Below are positions 24,841 through 32,307 of a DNA stretch of 38,284 nt, piece after piece (the stretch's first letter is position 1; the number at the start of each line of letters is the position of its first letter). Below the pieces are notes generated by a model that made no database searches, had not been told where the DNA came from, and saw nothing but the letters and a program-made list of their open reading frames with translations. The translations under genes were made by a program, and so were the position numbers. The DNA comes from Streptomyces sp. H27-C3 (lineage in GTDB: Bacteria > Actinomycetota > Actinomycetes > Streptomycetales > Streptomycetaceae). The DNA lies in contig NZ_JASITA010000028.1 of NCBI RefSeq assembly GCF_030063415.1, positions 70,823 through 109,106 of the forward strand, given 5' to 3'.

Positions 24841-25895
24841 GACGCGGTCCTTCCACTTGCCCGATATGTCCCCGACGCTATCGCGAGCAGCCTGCTCGCC
24901 TTCAGCTCGGTCTCCTCCCACTCCCGCTCGGGGTCGGAGCCCCAGGTGATGCCCGCCCCCGTACCGAATCGCAGGACCGGGCCGCCGGGGTCGGTGCGGT
25001 CGATCCAGAACGTACGTATGCCCACCGCGAGCTCACCGGTGCCGCGGTCCGCGTCCACCCAGCCGATGCCTCCGCAGTACGGTCCGCGCTGCGCGGTCTC
25101 CAGCGTCTCGATGATCTTCAGCGCGCTGCTCTTGGGCGCGCCGGTCACCGAGCCGGGCGGGAAGGTGGCGGCCAGCAGAGCGGCCCAGCCGGTGTCGGGG
25201 GTGAGTTCGGCGCGCACGGTGGAGACGAGGTGGACGAGGCCGGGGTGCGGCTCGACGGCGCACAGCCGGGGCACGGTGACCGAGCCGGCGACGGCGACCC
25301 GCCCCAAGTCGTTGCGGACCAGGTCCACGATCATCACGTTCTCGGCGTGGTCCTTCTCCAGGAGGTCGTCGGCCGTCCGTCCGGTGCCCTTGATCGGCCC
25401 GGACTCGACGGTCCTTCCGTCCCTCCTGAGGTAGAGCTCGGGGGACGCGGTGGCGATCTCCACGCCGTGCGCGGGCAGCCGCACGGTGCCGGCGTACGGT
25501 GCCGGATTGCCCTGGGCCAGCAGTGCGGCGAGCGCGTCGATGTCGGCGGTGGCGTAACGCGGCAGCGGGGCGGTCAGGACACGGCAGAGGTTCGCCTGGT
25601 AGACCTCGCCGGCCGCTATGTGCTCACGGATACGGCGCACACCGTCGGTGTACGCGGCCCGGTCCATGGAAGAAATCCAGCCACCGGCGTCGGGCCCGTG
25701 CCACCGGCCGGGCACGGGGGCAGGCCGCGCTTCCCTCCGTACGTCGCCGAAGCGGGCGCACAGCAGCCGTCCCTCGAAGTCCGCGGTGACGGCCCAGAAG
25801 CCGGCGGAGTCGAGAGCGGCTGCGTCGCTGGTCACATCGCGCAGATCGGAGGCGACGAGGCCGCCGAAGCGGGCCAGGGGAGGGAGGGCGTGCAC
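24837..25895 (-). CDS. pabB: Aminodeoxychorismate synthase component I (chorismate-binding)
   Basis: Converts chorismate and ammonia to aminodeoxychorismate. The 352-aa protein has the C-terminal chorismate-binding domain: SGPIKGTGRTADDLLEKDH, NVMIVDLVRNDLGRV, FPPGSVTGAPKSSALKIIE and YCGGIGWVD. The lysine of PIKGTGR marks the aminodeoxychorismate type rather than anthranilate synthase. No glutaminase domain is attached. The GTG at 25895 (HALPPLARFGGLVASDL) is chosen. No ribosome site is visible, but TAGACT lies 8 nt before it, so the mRNA may be leaderless. Confidence 0.9.
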   Translation of the reverse strand: MHALPPLARFGGLVASDLRDVTSDAAALDSAGFWAVTADFEGRLLCARFGDVRREARPAPVPGRWHGPDAGGWISSMDRAAYTDGVRRIREHIAAGEVYQANLCRVLTAPLPRYATADIDALAALLAQGNPAPYAGTVRLPAHGVEIATASPELYLRRDGRTVESGPIKGTGRTADDLLEKDHAENVMIVDLVRNDLGRVAVAGSVTVPRLCAVEPHPGLVHLVSTVRAELTPDTGWAALLAATFPPGSVTGAPKSSALKIIETLETAQRGPYCGGIGWVDADRGTGELAVGIRTFWIDRTDPGGPVLRFGTGAGITWGSDPEREWEETELKASRLLAIASGTYRASGRTAS

Positions 25896-25971
25896 GGCTG
25901 CGAGTCTATGGTGGGTGGCGGCGTGATGCCCTCGGGGTGAACACAGCGCAGCACGCTGCACAAACGCGTTT

Positions 25972-25999
25972 TTGTGCTGGCCCGGGAATCCGCTAGAGT
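25972..25999 (+). promoter_or_regulatory. Probable promoter of the tRNA cluster
   Basis: TTGTGC (25972-25977) and TAGAGT (25994-25999) are separated by 16 nt and stand 38 bp before the tRNA-Gly. This fits a vegetative (HrdB-type) promoter of a stable-RNA operon. Confidence 0.55.
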
Positions 26000-26037
26000 T
26001 CAACACGTCGCCGGGACACGGAAACGCCCCGGGGCAA

Positions 26038-26110
26038 GCGGACGTAGCTCAGTTGGTAGAGCGCAACCTTGCCAAGGTTGAGGTCGCCAGTTCGAACCTG
26101 GTCGTCCGCT
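26038..26110 (+). tRNA. tRNA-Gly (anticodon GCC)
   Basis: A 73-nt cloverleaf: acceptor GCGGACG/CGTCCGC, D arm GCTCAGTTGGTAGAGC, anticodon arm CAACC-TTGCCAA-GGTTG (anticodon GCC), T arm CCAGG-type with TTCGAAC. First gene of a five-tRNA cluster. Confidence 0.97.
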
Positions 26111-26148
26111 CGGTGTGGGGATCTTCCCGACTCCCTGCACGCACTCCT

Positions 26149-26222
26149 GGTGGAGTGGCCGAGAGGCGAGGCAACGGCCTGCAAAGCCGTCTACACGGGT
26201 TCAAATCCCGTCTCCACCTCCA
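26149..26222 (+). tRNA. tRNA-Cys (anticodon GCA)
   Basis: Acceptor GGTGGAG/CTCCACC, discriminator T as usual for cysteine, anticodon arm ACGGC-CTGCAAA-GCCGT (anticodon GCA), T arm CGGG-TTCAAATCCCG. CCA is encoded (26220-26222). Only one base separates it from the next tRNA, so the two must be cut from one precursor. Confidence 0.96.
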
Positions 26223-26223
26223 A

Positions 26224-26295
26224 GGACGATTAGCTCAGCGGGAGAGCGCTTCCCTGACACGGAAGAGGTCACTGGTTCAATCCCAGTATCGTCCA
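26224..26295 (+). tRNA. tRNA-Val (anticodon GAC), copy 1
   Basis: A 72-nt gene: acceptor GGACGAT/ATCGTCC, anticodon arm CTTCC-CTGACAC-GGAAG (anticodon GAC). Body identical to the two copies that follow; only the acceptor stem differs. CCA is not encoded. Confidence 0.96.
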
Positions 26296-26332
26296 CTGGA
26301 TTCGCGGCCACAATCGGCCGGGTGTCCGTCCC

Positions 26333-26404
26333 GCGCGATTAGCTCAGCGGGAGAGCGCTTCCCTGACACGGAAGAGGTCACTGGTTCAATCCCAGTATCG
26401 CGCA
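26333..26404 (+). tRNA. tRNA-Val (anticodon GAC), copy 2
   Basis: Acceptor GCGCGAT/ATCGCGC with the same anticodon arm CTTCC-CTGACAC-GGAAG. Two compensated base-pair changes separate its acceptor stem from that of copy 1. CCA is not encoded. Confidence 0.96.
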
Positions 26405-26463
26405 CGCAGTTCGCACCAGCTGTACCTGTATGACGTGCAGTACCTGTATCTTGTGAACGTCCC

Positions 26464-26535
26464 GCGCGATTAGCTCAGCGGGAGAGCGCTTCCCTGACAC
26501 GGAAGAGGTCACTGGTTCAATCCCAGTATCGCGCA
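26464..26535 (+). tRNA. tRNA-Val (anticodon GAC), copy 3
   Basis: Identical to copy 2 over the 72 nt. It is followed by an encoded CCA (26536-26538) and, 2 nt later, by the cluster's terminator. Confidence 0.96.
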
Positions 26536-26540
26536 CCAGC

Positions 26541-26578
26541 AAGAAGCCCCCGACCGTTTCGACGGTCGGGGGCTTCTT
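26541..26578 (+). terminator. Terminator of the tRNA cluster
   Basis: AAGAAGCCCCCGACCGT (26541-26557) pairs perfectly with ACGGTCGGGGGCTTCTT (26562-26578) across a TTCG tetraloop; T-rich bases follow (TTCGTGTTCTGTTCTCTT). Confidence 0.92.
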
Positions 26579-26641
26579 CGTGTTCTGTTCTCTTCATGTC
26601 CTGGTCACGGCTCATGGCTGATGTCATGAGCCATGAGCTGA

Positions 26642-26950
26642 TCAGGAGGAGAAGAGCATCCGGCCGAAGCCCTTCTGGCGGTGGTGACCGTGCTGGCCGT
26701 GGTGGCCGTGCTGCGGGGCGCCCCAGGCGGGTGCGGCGGGAGCCGGGTAGGCCTGCGGGACGGCGGCCGGATACGCCTGCGGGGCCGGCGGTGCGGGCGG
26801 TGCCTGCTGCGACCACTGCGACTCGAGGCGGGTCAGCGACTCGAGCTCGCCGTAGTCGAGAAATATCCCGCGGCAACCGCTGCACTGCTCGATCTGGACA
26901 CCATTGCGGTTGTACGTCTGCATGGGTGCATGGCACTTGGGACACTGCAT
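26642..26950 (-). CDS. TFIIB-type zinc-ribbon protein
   Basis: The 102-aa protein begins with a zinc ribbon, MQCPKCHAPMQTYNRNGVQI then EQCSGCRGIFLDYGELESLT (Cys3, Cys6 and Cys24, Cys27), the zf-TFIIB/COG3809 type. The remainder is a Pro/Ala/Gln/Tyr-rich linker and a His/Gly-rich stretch (HGHHGQHGHHRQ) that could bind metal. Function unknown; small zinc ribbons like this may bind nucleic acid or protein. The ATG at 26950 places the first Cys at the usual position, and GAGGAG lies 11 nt upstream. Confidence 0.88.
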   Translation of the reverse strand: MQCPKCHAPMQTYNRNGVQIEQCSGCRGIFLDYGELESLTRLESQWSQQAPPAPPAPQAYPAAVPQAYPAPAAPAWGAPQHGHHGQHGHHRQKGFGRMLFSS

Positions 26951-27018
26951 GGTCGGCTCAACTCCTCGCCGTCGGTTCGGCATCGCCGGAATGTATGCCC
27001 GGCGACGGTCCGCTCAGC

Positions 27019-28053
27019 CTACGACGTGGTCTCGAACCCAAACTCGGGCGGTAGGGCCGCGATTCGGCCACAGGCCTCGATCACCATCTCCTCCACCTCG
27101 TCCAGCGGACGGTTCTCGGCGGCCGACTTGGCCAGGGCGAGAGCGGCCGTCTGAACCGTAAGGGCGCGGGCGGGGACGTCGAGTTCGGGCCAGGGGTCGC
27201 CGTCCCCGCATACGGCCGGGCCGCCCGCGGCGCGGTAGGAGCCGAGGAAGCGGTCCCAGACTTCGGACGCCAGCAGGCCCGCGGCGTACCAGGCGGCGGG
27301 ACGGGCCAGGTCCCAGGCGGGGTCGCCGAGGCCCATGTCGTCCACGTCGATCAGCAACCAGGTTCCGTCGGGGGCGGGATGGCGGACGAGCTGACCGAGG
27401 TGCAGGTCGCCGTGGCAGAGGGCGGCGGGGCGGCTCGCGGGGGTTGCGGGGTGCGTGAGGTTCGTGGGGTGCGTGGGGCTCGCAGGGGCTTCGTCGCGGG
27501 CCCAGGTCGGGAGGCGGGCCCAGGCTCGGAGCACGGAGGCGGTGGCCTGGTGGGGGCCCGCCGCGCCCATACGTGCGACGGCGCGGGCGGCCTTCGCCGG
27601 ACCGCGCATCGGGGGCAGCGGCCCGGGAAGCGCACCCGGGGGCACCGCGTGCAACCGGGCCAGGAGGGCCCCGGCGTCCTCCCAGGGCGCGGAGTCGGGG
27701 TCCTCGGGGTCGACGGGCCGCCCGTACGGCCACAGGCTCAGGGGCCGCCCGTGCAGCAACGTGGTGAGTGCGCCCCGTGCGGCCGGCACCCGCAGCGGGG
27801 GCAACAGGATGCCCGCGAGCAGCGGATCGGCGGCCACGGCGATGCGGGCCGAGAGAGCGGGGACGTCCGTGTCCGGGGCGTGCGACTTGGCGACGACATC
27901 CCCATGACGTACGACCGTGCCGTCCGGCCGGTCCGCCAGCACGTCGGGCCGCGCACAGGCACAGGGGGCCGCGGCCCGCCGGATGCGTGGCGCCGGCACG
28001 GCCACGACGTCATGGGCGACGGCGGCCAGCGCCTGCACGACGGGTACGGTCAC
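27019..28053 (-). CDS. Aminoglycoside phosphotransferase-fold protein
   Basis: A 344-aa APH/choline-kinase-like protein. The Brenner motif LCHGDLHLGQLV and the metal site IDVDDMGLGDPAWDLA are both present. The N-terminal lobe has VVRHGDVVAKSHAPD, where the lysine would hold ATP. A Pro/Thr/His-rich insertion (about residues 190-205) comes from a G/T-rich repetitive DNA stretch at about 27430-27490 and is absent from a typical APH core. Substrate unknown; members of this family phosphorylate antibiotics, sugars or other small molecules. GTG start at 28053. Confidence 0.85.
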   Translation of the reverse strand: MTVPVVQALAAVAHDVVAVPAPRIRRAAAPCACARPDVLADRPDGTVVRHGDVVAKSHAPDTDVPALSARIAVAADPLLAGILLPPLRVPAARGALTTLLHGRPLSLWPYGRPVDPEDPDSAPWEDAGALLARLHAVPPGALPGPLPPMRGPAKAARAVARMGAAGPHQATASVLRAWARLPTWARDEAPASPTHPTNLTHPATPASRPAALCHGDLHLGQLVRHPAPDGTWLLIDVDDMGLGDPAWDLARPAAWYAAGLLASEVWDRFLGSYRAAGGPAVCGDGDPWPELDVPARALTVQTAALALAKSAAENRPLDEVEEMVIEACGRIAALPPEFGFETTS

Positions 28054-28505
28054 GGCGGCGTTCTCCCCCAGGGTGCGGATGCGGATGCGGATATCCGGAT
28101 GCCGCCCGGGAGCCTACGCGCCGCGACGACAGCATCTCCCCCGAGGCCGCAGCCGGCAGGTAGGCAGAGCCCGGCGTGAAGGCGCATGGCGCGCGGGTGC
28201 CTGGAAGGCGCGTCGCTGCCGACGGGCGAAGCCTGCGGGAATCCGCCTGCTGCGGGCGGCAGCCCGCGGCGCGTCCCGACCGAGGATCGACGTCGGGTGA
28301 GACCAGGTGTCGGGCGGAGTCCCCACGGCGTCATCTCGCGCATGACTGGGTCGAGGTTCCGCTTACCTGGGCGCGAAAAAGGCGCTGCCCGGACAGCTCC
28401 CCAGCTGTCCGGGCAGACGCAGCCGCCCGCCGCACCCCCGTCCCCACGGGGTTGAATGGCCGGATACTCCGGCCCGGTCCGCTCTACCGGGCCAATGGAC
28501 GCCGC
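28054..28505. other. 452-bp intergenic region without a recognised gene
   Basis: Several short open frames exist but none has a sensible start, ribosome site or protein-like composition. The only clear element is the hairpin at 28385-28416. The part next to the APH gene should contain its promoter. Confidence 0.6.
28385..28416 (-). terminator. Terminator-type hairpin
   Basis: CTGCCCGGACAGCT (28385-28398) pairs perfectly with AGCTGTCCGGGCAG (28403-28416) around CCCC. Probably ends the small membrane protein gene on the minus strand, whose stop codon is 90 bp away. Confidence 0.75.
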
Positions 28506-28712
28506 TCAGCGTCCGAGCATCACACCCACGGACGACGCTTGTGTAACCACTGCTTCCCAGCCGCCGAAGACGACTACGAGAAGCACGGCCAGGGGAAGCA
28601 CCATGGCTGTCGCCACCAACGGGTGGCGCGTACCGGACGGGCGGCCGCCGAACGAGGCGAATGCCCTGCGTCCTTGCGTGCGGATCATTGCCCGCGATGC
28701 CGTGTCCGCCAT
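28506..28712 (-). CDS. Small single-TM protein
   Basis: A 68-aa product: MADTASRAMIRTQGRRAFAS, FGGRPSGTRHPLVATAMVLP, then LAVLLVVVFGGWEAVVTQASS. Basic N-terminal half and one hydrophobic helix, so N-in, single pass. The ATG at 28712 has an excellent ribosome site (GGGGAGGG 4-11 nt upstream), which makes a real gene likely. No family recognised. Confidence 0.75.
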   Translation of the reverse strand: MADTASRAMIRTQGRRAFASFGGRPSGTRHPLVATAMVLPLAVLLVVVFGGWEAVVTQASSVGVMLGR

Positions 28713-28899
28713 GGTCCCTCCCCTGTCGTATTTGCAGCGGCGGGCATCTGACCTCGGGGGACGAGTGCTCCACCCGCCGCTTGACTTCAACATTAGGGGC
28801 GCGGCGCCGGCCGGGCGTCATGCCCGCGTACTGATTGCCGGGCCTCCCGGAGGATGAGCCGGCGCCCAGTGACGTACTCCCCTGGGTGGAGAGCAGGCC

Positions 28900-29166
28900 C
28901 TATGTCTTGGGGTCTTCCCGGAGGGGTCGCTCCTGGTGCTCCGAGGCATCCTCCCTGGGGACCGGCTGCTCGACCAGGGCGAGCACCCTGGTCGCCATGA
29001 ACCGCGCGGTGCGCACCACCGAGCCGCTGCGGGTGACTTCGCTCACTTCGACCACCCCTCTGCGGACCGCCGTTTCCACCCGGCGGCCTGCCCTGGAGGC
29101 CACTACTTCATACGTCCTGGTCGTGTCTCCCGCGTCCACGACTATCTCCACCCGATCACCCTTCAT
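28900..29166 (-). CDS. Small protein of unknown function
   Basis: An 88-aa product from the ATG at 29166: MKGDRVEIVVDAGDTTRTYE, VVASRAGRRVETAVRRGVVE, VSEVTRSGSVVRTARFMATR, then a charged tail ending REDPKT. The alternating hydrophobic/charged pattern suggests a small beta-rich soluble protein. AAGGGGG lies about 10 nt upstream of the start. Divergent from the Ser/Thr kinase gene, with 231 bp between, so a link is possible but unproven. Confidence 0.7.
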   Translation of the reverse strand: MKGDRVEIVVDAGDTTRTYEVVASRAGRRVETAVRRGVVEVSEVTRSGSVVRTARFMATRVLALVEQPVPREDASEHQERPLREDPKT

Positions 29167-29397
29167 TGATCCAATCCCCCTTCTGCGACGGACCATTGAG
29201 ATCTCGCACGCGCCGGGGAGCGCGGATCCCGCGCCCCCTGACCACTCTTCAAGTTTCCCACCCGGCACTGACAATCGGTCGATTCACGAGGGCGCGGCCT
29301 ATGAGCACACCGGCCCGCAGGTACGTAAGCTGTGCCACGTCGAACGGACCGGTCAGCAGCGGGGTGGGGGAGGCCCCACCGGAGGTAGGGGACGGAC

Positions 29398-30663
29398 ATG
29401 GCGATGATGCGGCTCCGGCGCGAGGACCCGCGTGTCGTCGGCTCGTTCAGGCTTCACCGGCGGCTGGGCGCCGGGGGCATGGGCGTCGTATATCTGGGCT
29501 CAGACCGGCGCGGTCAGCGGGTCGCCCTGAAAGTGATCCGGCCGGACCTGGCGGAGGATCAGGAATTCAGGTCGCGCTTCGCCCGCGAGGTGTCCGCAGC
29601 GCGGCGCATCCGCGGCGGCTGTACGGCGCGGCTGGTGGCAGCCGATCTGGAGGCCGACCGGCCTTGGTTCGCGACGCAGTACGTGCCCGGTCCTTCGCTG
29701 CACGACAAAGTCGCCGAAGAGGGTCCGCTGCCCGCTTCCGAGGTGGCCTCGATCGGTGCGGCGCTCTCGGAGGGGCTGCTGGCCGTGCACGAGGCCGGTG
29801 TCGTCCACCGGGACCTCAAGCCCTCGAACATCCTGCTGTCGCCCAAGGGCCCGCGGATCATCGACTTCGGCATCGCCTGGGCGACCGGCGCGAGCACTCT
29901 CACGCACGTGGGTACGGCGGTGGGCTCCCCCGGATTCCTCGCGCCCGAGCAGGTCAGGGGCGCGGCGGTCACGCCGGCCACGGACGTCTTCGCGCTGGGC
30001 GCCACTCTCGCGTACGCCGCGACCGCCGATTCGCCCTTCGGGCAGGGCAGTTCCGAAGTCATGCTCTACCGGGTGGTGCACGAGGAGCCGCAGTTGCTGG
30101 GGGTGCCCGATGCGCTGGCGCCGCTGGTGCAGGCCTGCCTCGCCAAGGACCCGGAGGAGCGTCCCAGCACGCTGCAGCTCTCGATGCGGCTCAAGGAGAT
30201 CGCCGCGCGGGAGGCCCAGGGGGGCGGTGAGAGCCGGCCGCACGCCCAGCGGGTCGACCAGGAAAGGCCGACCGGGCGGCTCGCCGAGCGGTATGCCGAG
30301 CAGGACACCCAGCAGGGGCGTGCGACCGGCCCGCACGCTACCCGCGCGCAGGCCCCGCGCTCCTCGTCGGCGCGCACAGGTTCACGCCCCCCGCAGGCCC
30401 GCAACACGACACGCTCCGGTTCGCGCACGGGTGGGCGGCCCGGCACCAGGCCCGGCACGCGGACCGCTTCGGGCGTGCGGCGCCCGGCGAATCCGCGACT
30501 GCTGCGACAGCGCATCGTCGTGTTCGTCGTGGTGACGCTGATGGTGGCGCTGGGGATCGCGGCGGCTCAGGGGTGCCAGGGACCGGCCCAGGGACTCGGC
30601 GTGCAGCAGCAGGGGCCCGGGGCCGACGGGGTGCAGAGCTCGTACGGCCCTCGGCTCCGCTGA
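29398..30663 (+). CDS. Membrane-bound Ser/Thr protein kinase (Hanks type)
   Basis: A 421-aa kinase. The glycine loop RRLGAGGMGVVYLG (residues 21-34), Lys45 in VALKVIRPD, HRDLKPSN (137-144), DFG (156-158), and APEQ are all present, so it should be active. The activation loop STLTHVGTAVGSPGFLAPEQ has the Thr residues used for autophosphorylation. A long Arg/Thr/Gly/Pro-rich juxtamembrane region (about 270-370) leads to one TM helix (about 378-396, IVVFVVVTLMVALGIAAAQG) and a short external tail. There are no PASTA repeats, so the sensor role of the outside part is unclear. GGAGG lies 15 nt before the ATG. Confidence 0.95.
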   Translation: MAMMRLRREDPRVVGSFRLHRRLGAGGMGVVYLGSDRRGQRVALKVIRPDLAEDQEFRSRFAREVSAARRIRGGCTARLVAADLEADRPWFATQYVPGPSLHDKVAEEGPLPASEVASIGAALSEGLLAVHEAGVVHRDLKPSNILLSPKGPRIIDFGIAWATGASTLTHVGTAVGSPGFLAPEQVRGAAVTPATDVFALGATLAYAATADSPFGQGSSEVMLYRVVHEEPQLLGVPDALAPLVQACLAKDPEERPSTLQLSMRLKEIAAREAQGGGESRPHAQRVDQERPTGRLAERYAEQDTQQGRATGPHATRAQAPRSSSARTGSRPPQARNTTRSGSRTGGRPGTRPGTRTASGVRRPANPRLLRQRIVVFVVVTLMVALGIAAAQGCQGPAQGLGVQQQGPGADGVQSSYGPRLR

Positions 30664-30694
30664 GCGGGCGGCAGGCCGGGGTGGCCTGTTTGTC

Positions 30695-30772
30695 TGTCTG
30701 TCTTGGGTCAGGCTGTCTGTCTTGGGTCAGGCTGTTTGCGTGCCTGGTCAGGCTGTTTGCCTTGGATCAGGA
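30695..30772. repeat. Four tandem units of about 19-21 bp
   Basis: TGTCTGTCTTGGGTCAGGC occurs twice without change (30695-30713, 30714-30732), followed by two diverged copies (30733-30753, 30754-30772). The last copy overlaps the stop codon of the stranded trmH fragment. Located between the kinase gene and the integrated element. Confidence 0.85.
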
Positions 30773-31189
30773 CTGCGGGCGGCCCGACGCCACCGCGTAG
30801 AACGCGACCGCCGCGGCCGCGCCCACGTTCAGTGAGTCCACGCCGTGCGCCATCGGGATACGTACCCACTCGTCGGCCGCGACCAGCGCCCGGGTGGACA
30901 GTCCGTCGCCCTCCGCGCCGAGCATCAGCGCCACCCGGTCGAGACGGTGCGGGGCAGCTTCGTCGATCGACGAAGCCTTCGCGTCCGGAGTGAGGGCGAG
31001 CAGCTTGAAGCCCGCCTCCCGTACCGCTTCCAGGTCCTTCGGCCAGGCCTCCAGCCGCGCGTACGGCACCGAGAACACCGCGCCCATGGAGACCTTGACC
31101 GAGCGGCGGTAGAGCGGGTCGGCGCAGTCCGGGGAGAGCAGTACCGCGTCCATGCCCAGGGCGGCCGCGCTGCGGAAGATCGCGCCGAC
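30767..31189 (-). pseudogene. Stranded 3' half of the host trmH (SPOUT RNA methyltransferase) gene
   Basis: It encodes 140 residues from VGAIFRSAAALGMDAVLLSP, through SVKVSMGAVFSVPYARLEAW and LGAEGDGLSTRALVAADEW, to SLNVGAAAAVAFYAVASGRP. This is the C-terminal half of a SpoU/TrmH methyltransferase including the SAM-binding knot (motifs 2 and 3). It lacks the N-terminal substrate-binding domain and any proper start. Its missing 5' half is at the other end of the 31190-36330 insert: residues 1-132 there plus these 140 give 272 aa. The break falls in the NxGAIxR motif. Probably untranslated. Confidence 0.9.
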
Positions 31190-31198
31190 CATCGGCAC
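31184..31198. other. Left attachment junction (attL-like)
   Basis: Host trmH sequence ...GATCGCGCCGA ends here, and insert sequence CCATCGGCACGG begins. The bases GCCGA (31184-31188) are shared with the right junction (36326-36330). The exact crossover within these bases cannot be fixed without the empty site. Confidence 0.65.
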
Positions 31199-31417
31199 GG
31201 CTGGAAGACAGCAGGGCTCACGGTCGTCGAGCGGCAGTCGCTACTCCTCCGCTATGGCCTGGACTGGTCCTACGACGAGATCGGCGCCGTACGAGACGTG
31301 CGGAAGCAGTCTGCTCAGCAGGCAACCGAGCGGGCGGTGGGCAAGTTGGCGGCCCACCTGAACGGCGAGTTGTACATCGACGGATACGACGCTGAGGTCG
31401 AGTTGGCCGACGCGTAA
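31190..31417 (+). pseudogene. Sigma-70 region 4-like fragment cut by the left junction
   Basis: The frame reads HRHGWKTAGLTVVERQSLLL then RYGLDWSYDEIGAVRDVRKQ, SAQQATERAVGKLAAHLNGE, and ends ELADA with TAA. The ERQSLLLRYGLDWSYDEIG helix-turn-helix resembles sigma factor region 4. There is no start codon between the junction and the helix. In the predicted circular form the frame is open through the junction to an ATG at 36296 (MLLQTQRDNGAD...), giving a roughly 88-aa protein; this could be chance, since that DNA is antisense to trmH. Alternatively the N-terminal part of a larger gene was lost. Confidence 0.6.
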
Positions 31418-31421
31418 GCAC

Positions 31422-31697
31422 TCATAGCTGGGGCGCCCCCTGCTGCGATTCCCTCCGGTCATCCGGGAAGTCGAAGAGGCCGATGATCGCGACTCCAATG
31501 CCGCAAATCACCAGGAAAGCAGCACCGCCAGCCGAAACGCTCGCCAGCACCGACGCACCCAGGGCGGCGGTCACAACCCCTGAAGCCAGGCCGAGGAAGA
31601 GCGAAAGCGTGATGCAGAAGGCGACTGCGTAGACCTTCTTCTGAGTGGCACTCACCGGACTGATCTCCCGAACAAATCGAGGGGCCGGGGAGAACAT
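31422..31697 (-). CDS. Two-TM membrane protein of the element
   Basis: With the ATG at 31697 the product is 91 aa: a short basic N-terminus (MFSPAPRFVREISPVSATQK), two hydrophobic helices (VYAVAFCITLSLFLGLASGV, then ASVSAGGAAFLVICGIGVAI), and a charged C-terminal tail (FDFPDDRRESQQ). No family recognised; small two-TM proteins are frequent cargo in such elements. The frame continues upstream to 31826 with less protein-like sequence. It is convergent with the sigma-like fragment, 4 bp apart. Confidence 0.65.
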   Translation of the reverse strand: MFSPAPRFVREISPVSATQKKVYAVAFCITLSLFLGLASGVVTAALGASVLASVSAGGAAFLVICGIGVAIIGLFDFPDDRRESQQGAPQL

Positions 31698-32080
31698 GAC
31701 AGTCTCGACCAGCCACCTATGACAGGTGGACAGACTCGCGCGAAGGCCATCCCGCAAGGATGGCGTCTCCGGAGGAGTCGCAGGTCGAGATCTGTCGCCA
31801 GCCGCCGACAAAGCTCGGCGGTGCATTCACTGATCGCAGTCCAGTGAACGGATTAAGCGATGCAAGCGAAGCGATACGAGCGAAGCGATACGAGCGACCG
31901 GCTGGAATTAGCCGCTCTAGTGAGAGCGCGGGGGTGATGGACCCGCAACTTCGCTACGCCCACACCATACCGGACGAGACGAGTCGCACCCAAATACCCA
32001 CCTAACTGCGAGAGTTGGGCACGACGACCTGACGTGGACACCTGCCCGATACGATGATCTTTCCAAGGGGAGGGGTTTTC
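31698..32080. other. 383-bp region without a recognised gene, inside the element
   Basis: It holds a small hairpin (GCCATCC at 31746-31752 with GGATGGC at 31758-31764), the 14-bp tandem repeat at 31866-31897, and, shortly before the 55-aa gene, a possible -10 box TACGAT at 32050-32055. No open frame here looks coding. Confidence 0.5.
31866..31897. repeat. 14-bp tandem repeat, two full copies plus GCGA
   Basis: GCGAAGCGATACGA at 31866-31879 is repeated exactly at 31880-31893 and followed by GCGA. Inside a non-coding part of the element. Iteron-like in form, but with only two copies this is no proof of an origin. Confidence 0.85.
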
Positions 32081-32248
32081 GTGGGGATCATTCGCAAGAG
32101 CATGTCCGTCACCACGCTGGGTGTCGTGGACTTCCGTTCCGACAAGGAGCGCACGGCCGCCTACGCCAAGGCGACGAAGAAGCAGGCCAAGTTGCAGACC
32201 AAGCTGATGAAGCAGCAGGCGAAGCTCGCTAAGAAGATGCACGGCTGA
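32081..32248 (+). CDS. 55-aa lysine-rich peptide
   Basis: Starts at the GTG 32081, with AAGGGGAGGGG 6-16 nt upstream, and reads GIIRKSMSVTTLGVVDFRSD, KERTAAYAKATKKQAKLQTK, then LMKQQAKLAKKMHG. The second half is a highly basic amphipathic helix rich in Lys, Gln and Ala, able to bind nucleic acid or membrane. Similar short genes recur in streptomycete accessory regions as far as I recall, without known role. A strong terminator follows directly. Confidence 0.78.
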   Translation: MGIIRKSMSVTTLGVVDFRSDKERTAAYAKATKKQAKLQTKLMKQQAKLAKKMHG

Positions 32249-32260
32249 CACAGCACGACG

Positions 32261-32292
32261 AGAGCCCCCTGGCCTGATGGCCAGGGGGCTCT
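32261..32292 (+). terminator. Terminator after the 55-aa gene
   Basis: AGAGCCCCCTGGCC (32261-32274) pairs perfectly with GGCCAGGGGGCTCT (32279-32292) around TGAT, followed by TTCCTCGTT. It also lies just beyond the end of the convergent kinase-like gene. Confidence 0.9.
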
Positions 32293-32307
32293 TTCCTCGT
32301 TCCGGGG

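Noticed and set aside
28054..28505. Short frames as a gene between the APH-like and small membrane protein genes
   Set aside because: Arg/Pro-rich composition, no ribosome site, and frames overlap the terminator hairpin.
30767..31198. Stranded trmH half as an independent short methyltransferase starting at GTG 31198
   Set aside because: The GTG arises from the insertion junction, no ribosome site precedes it, and the N-terminal domain is absent.
31866..31897. Iteron-type replication origin of the element
   Set aside because: Only two copies and no replication initiator gene nearby.
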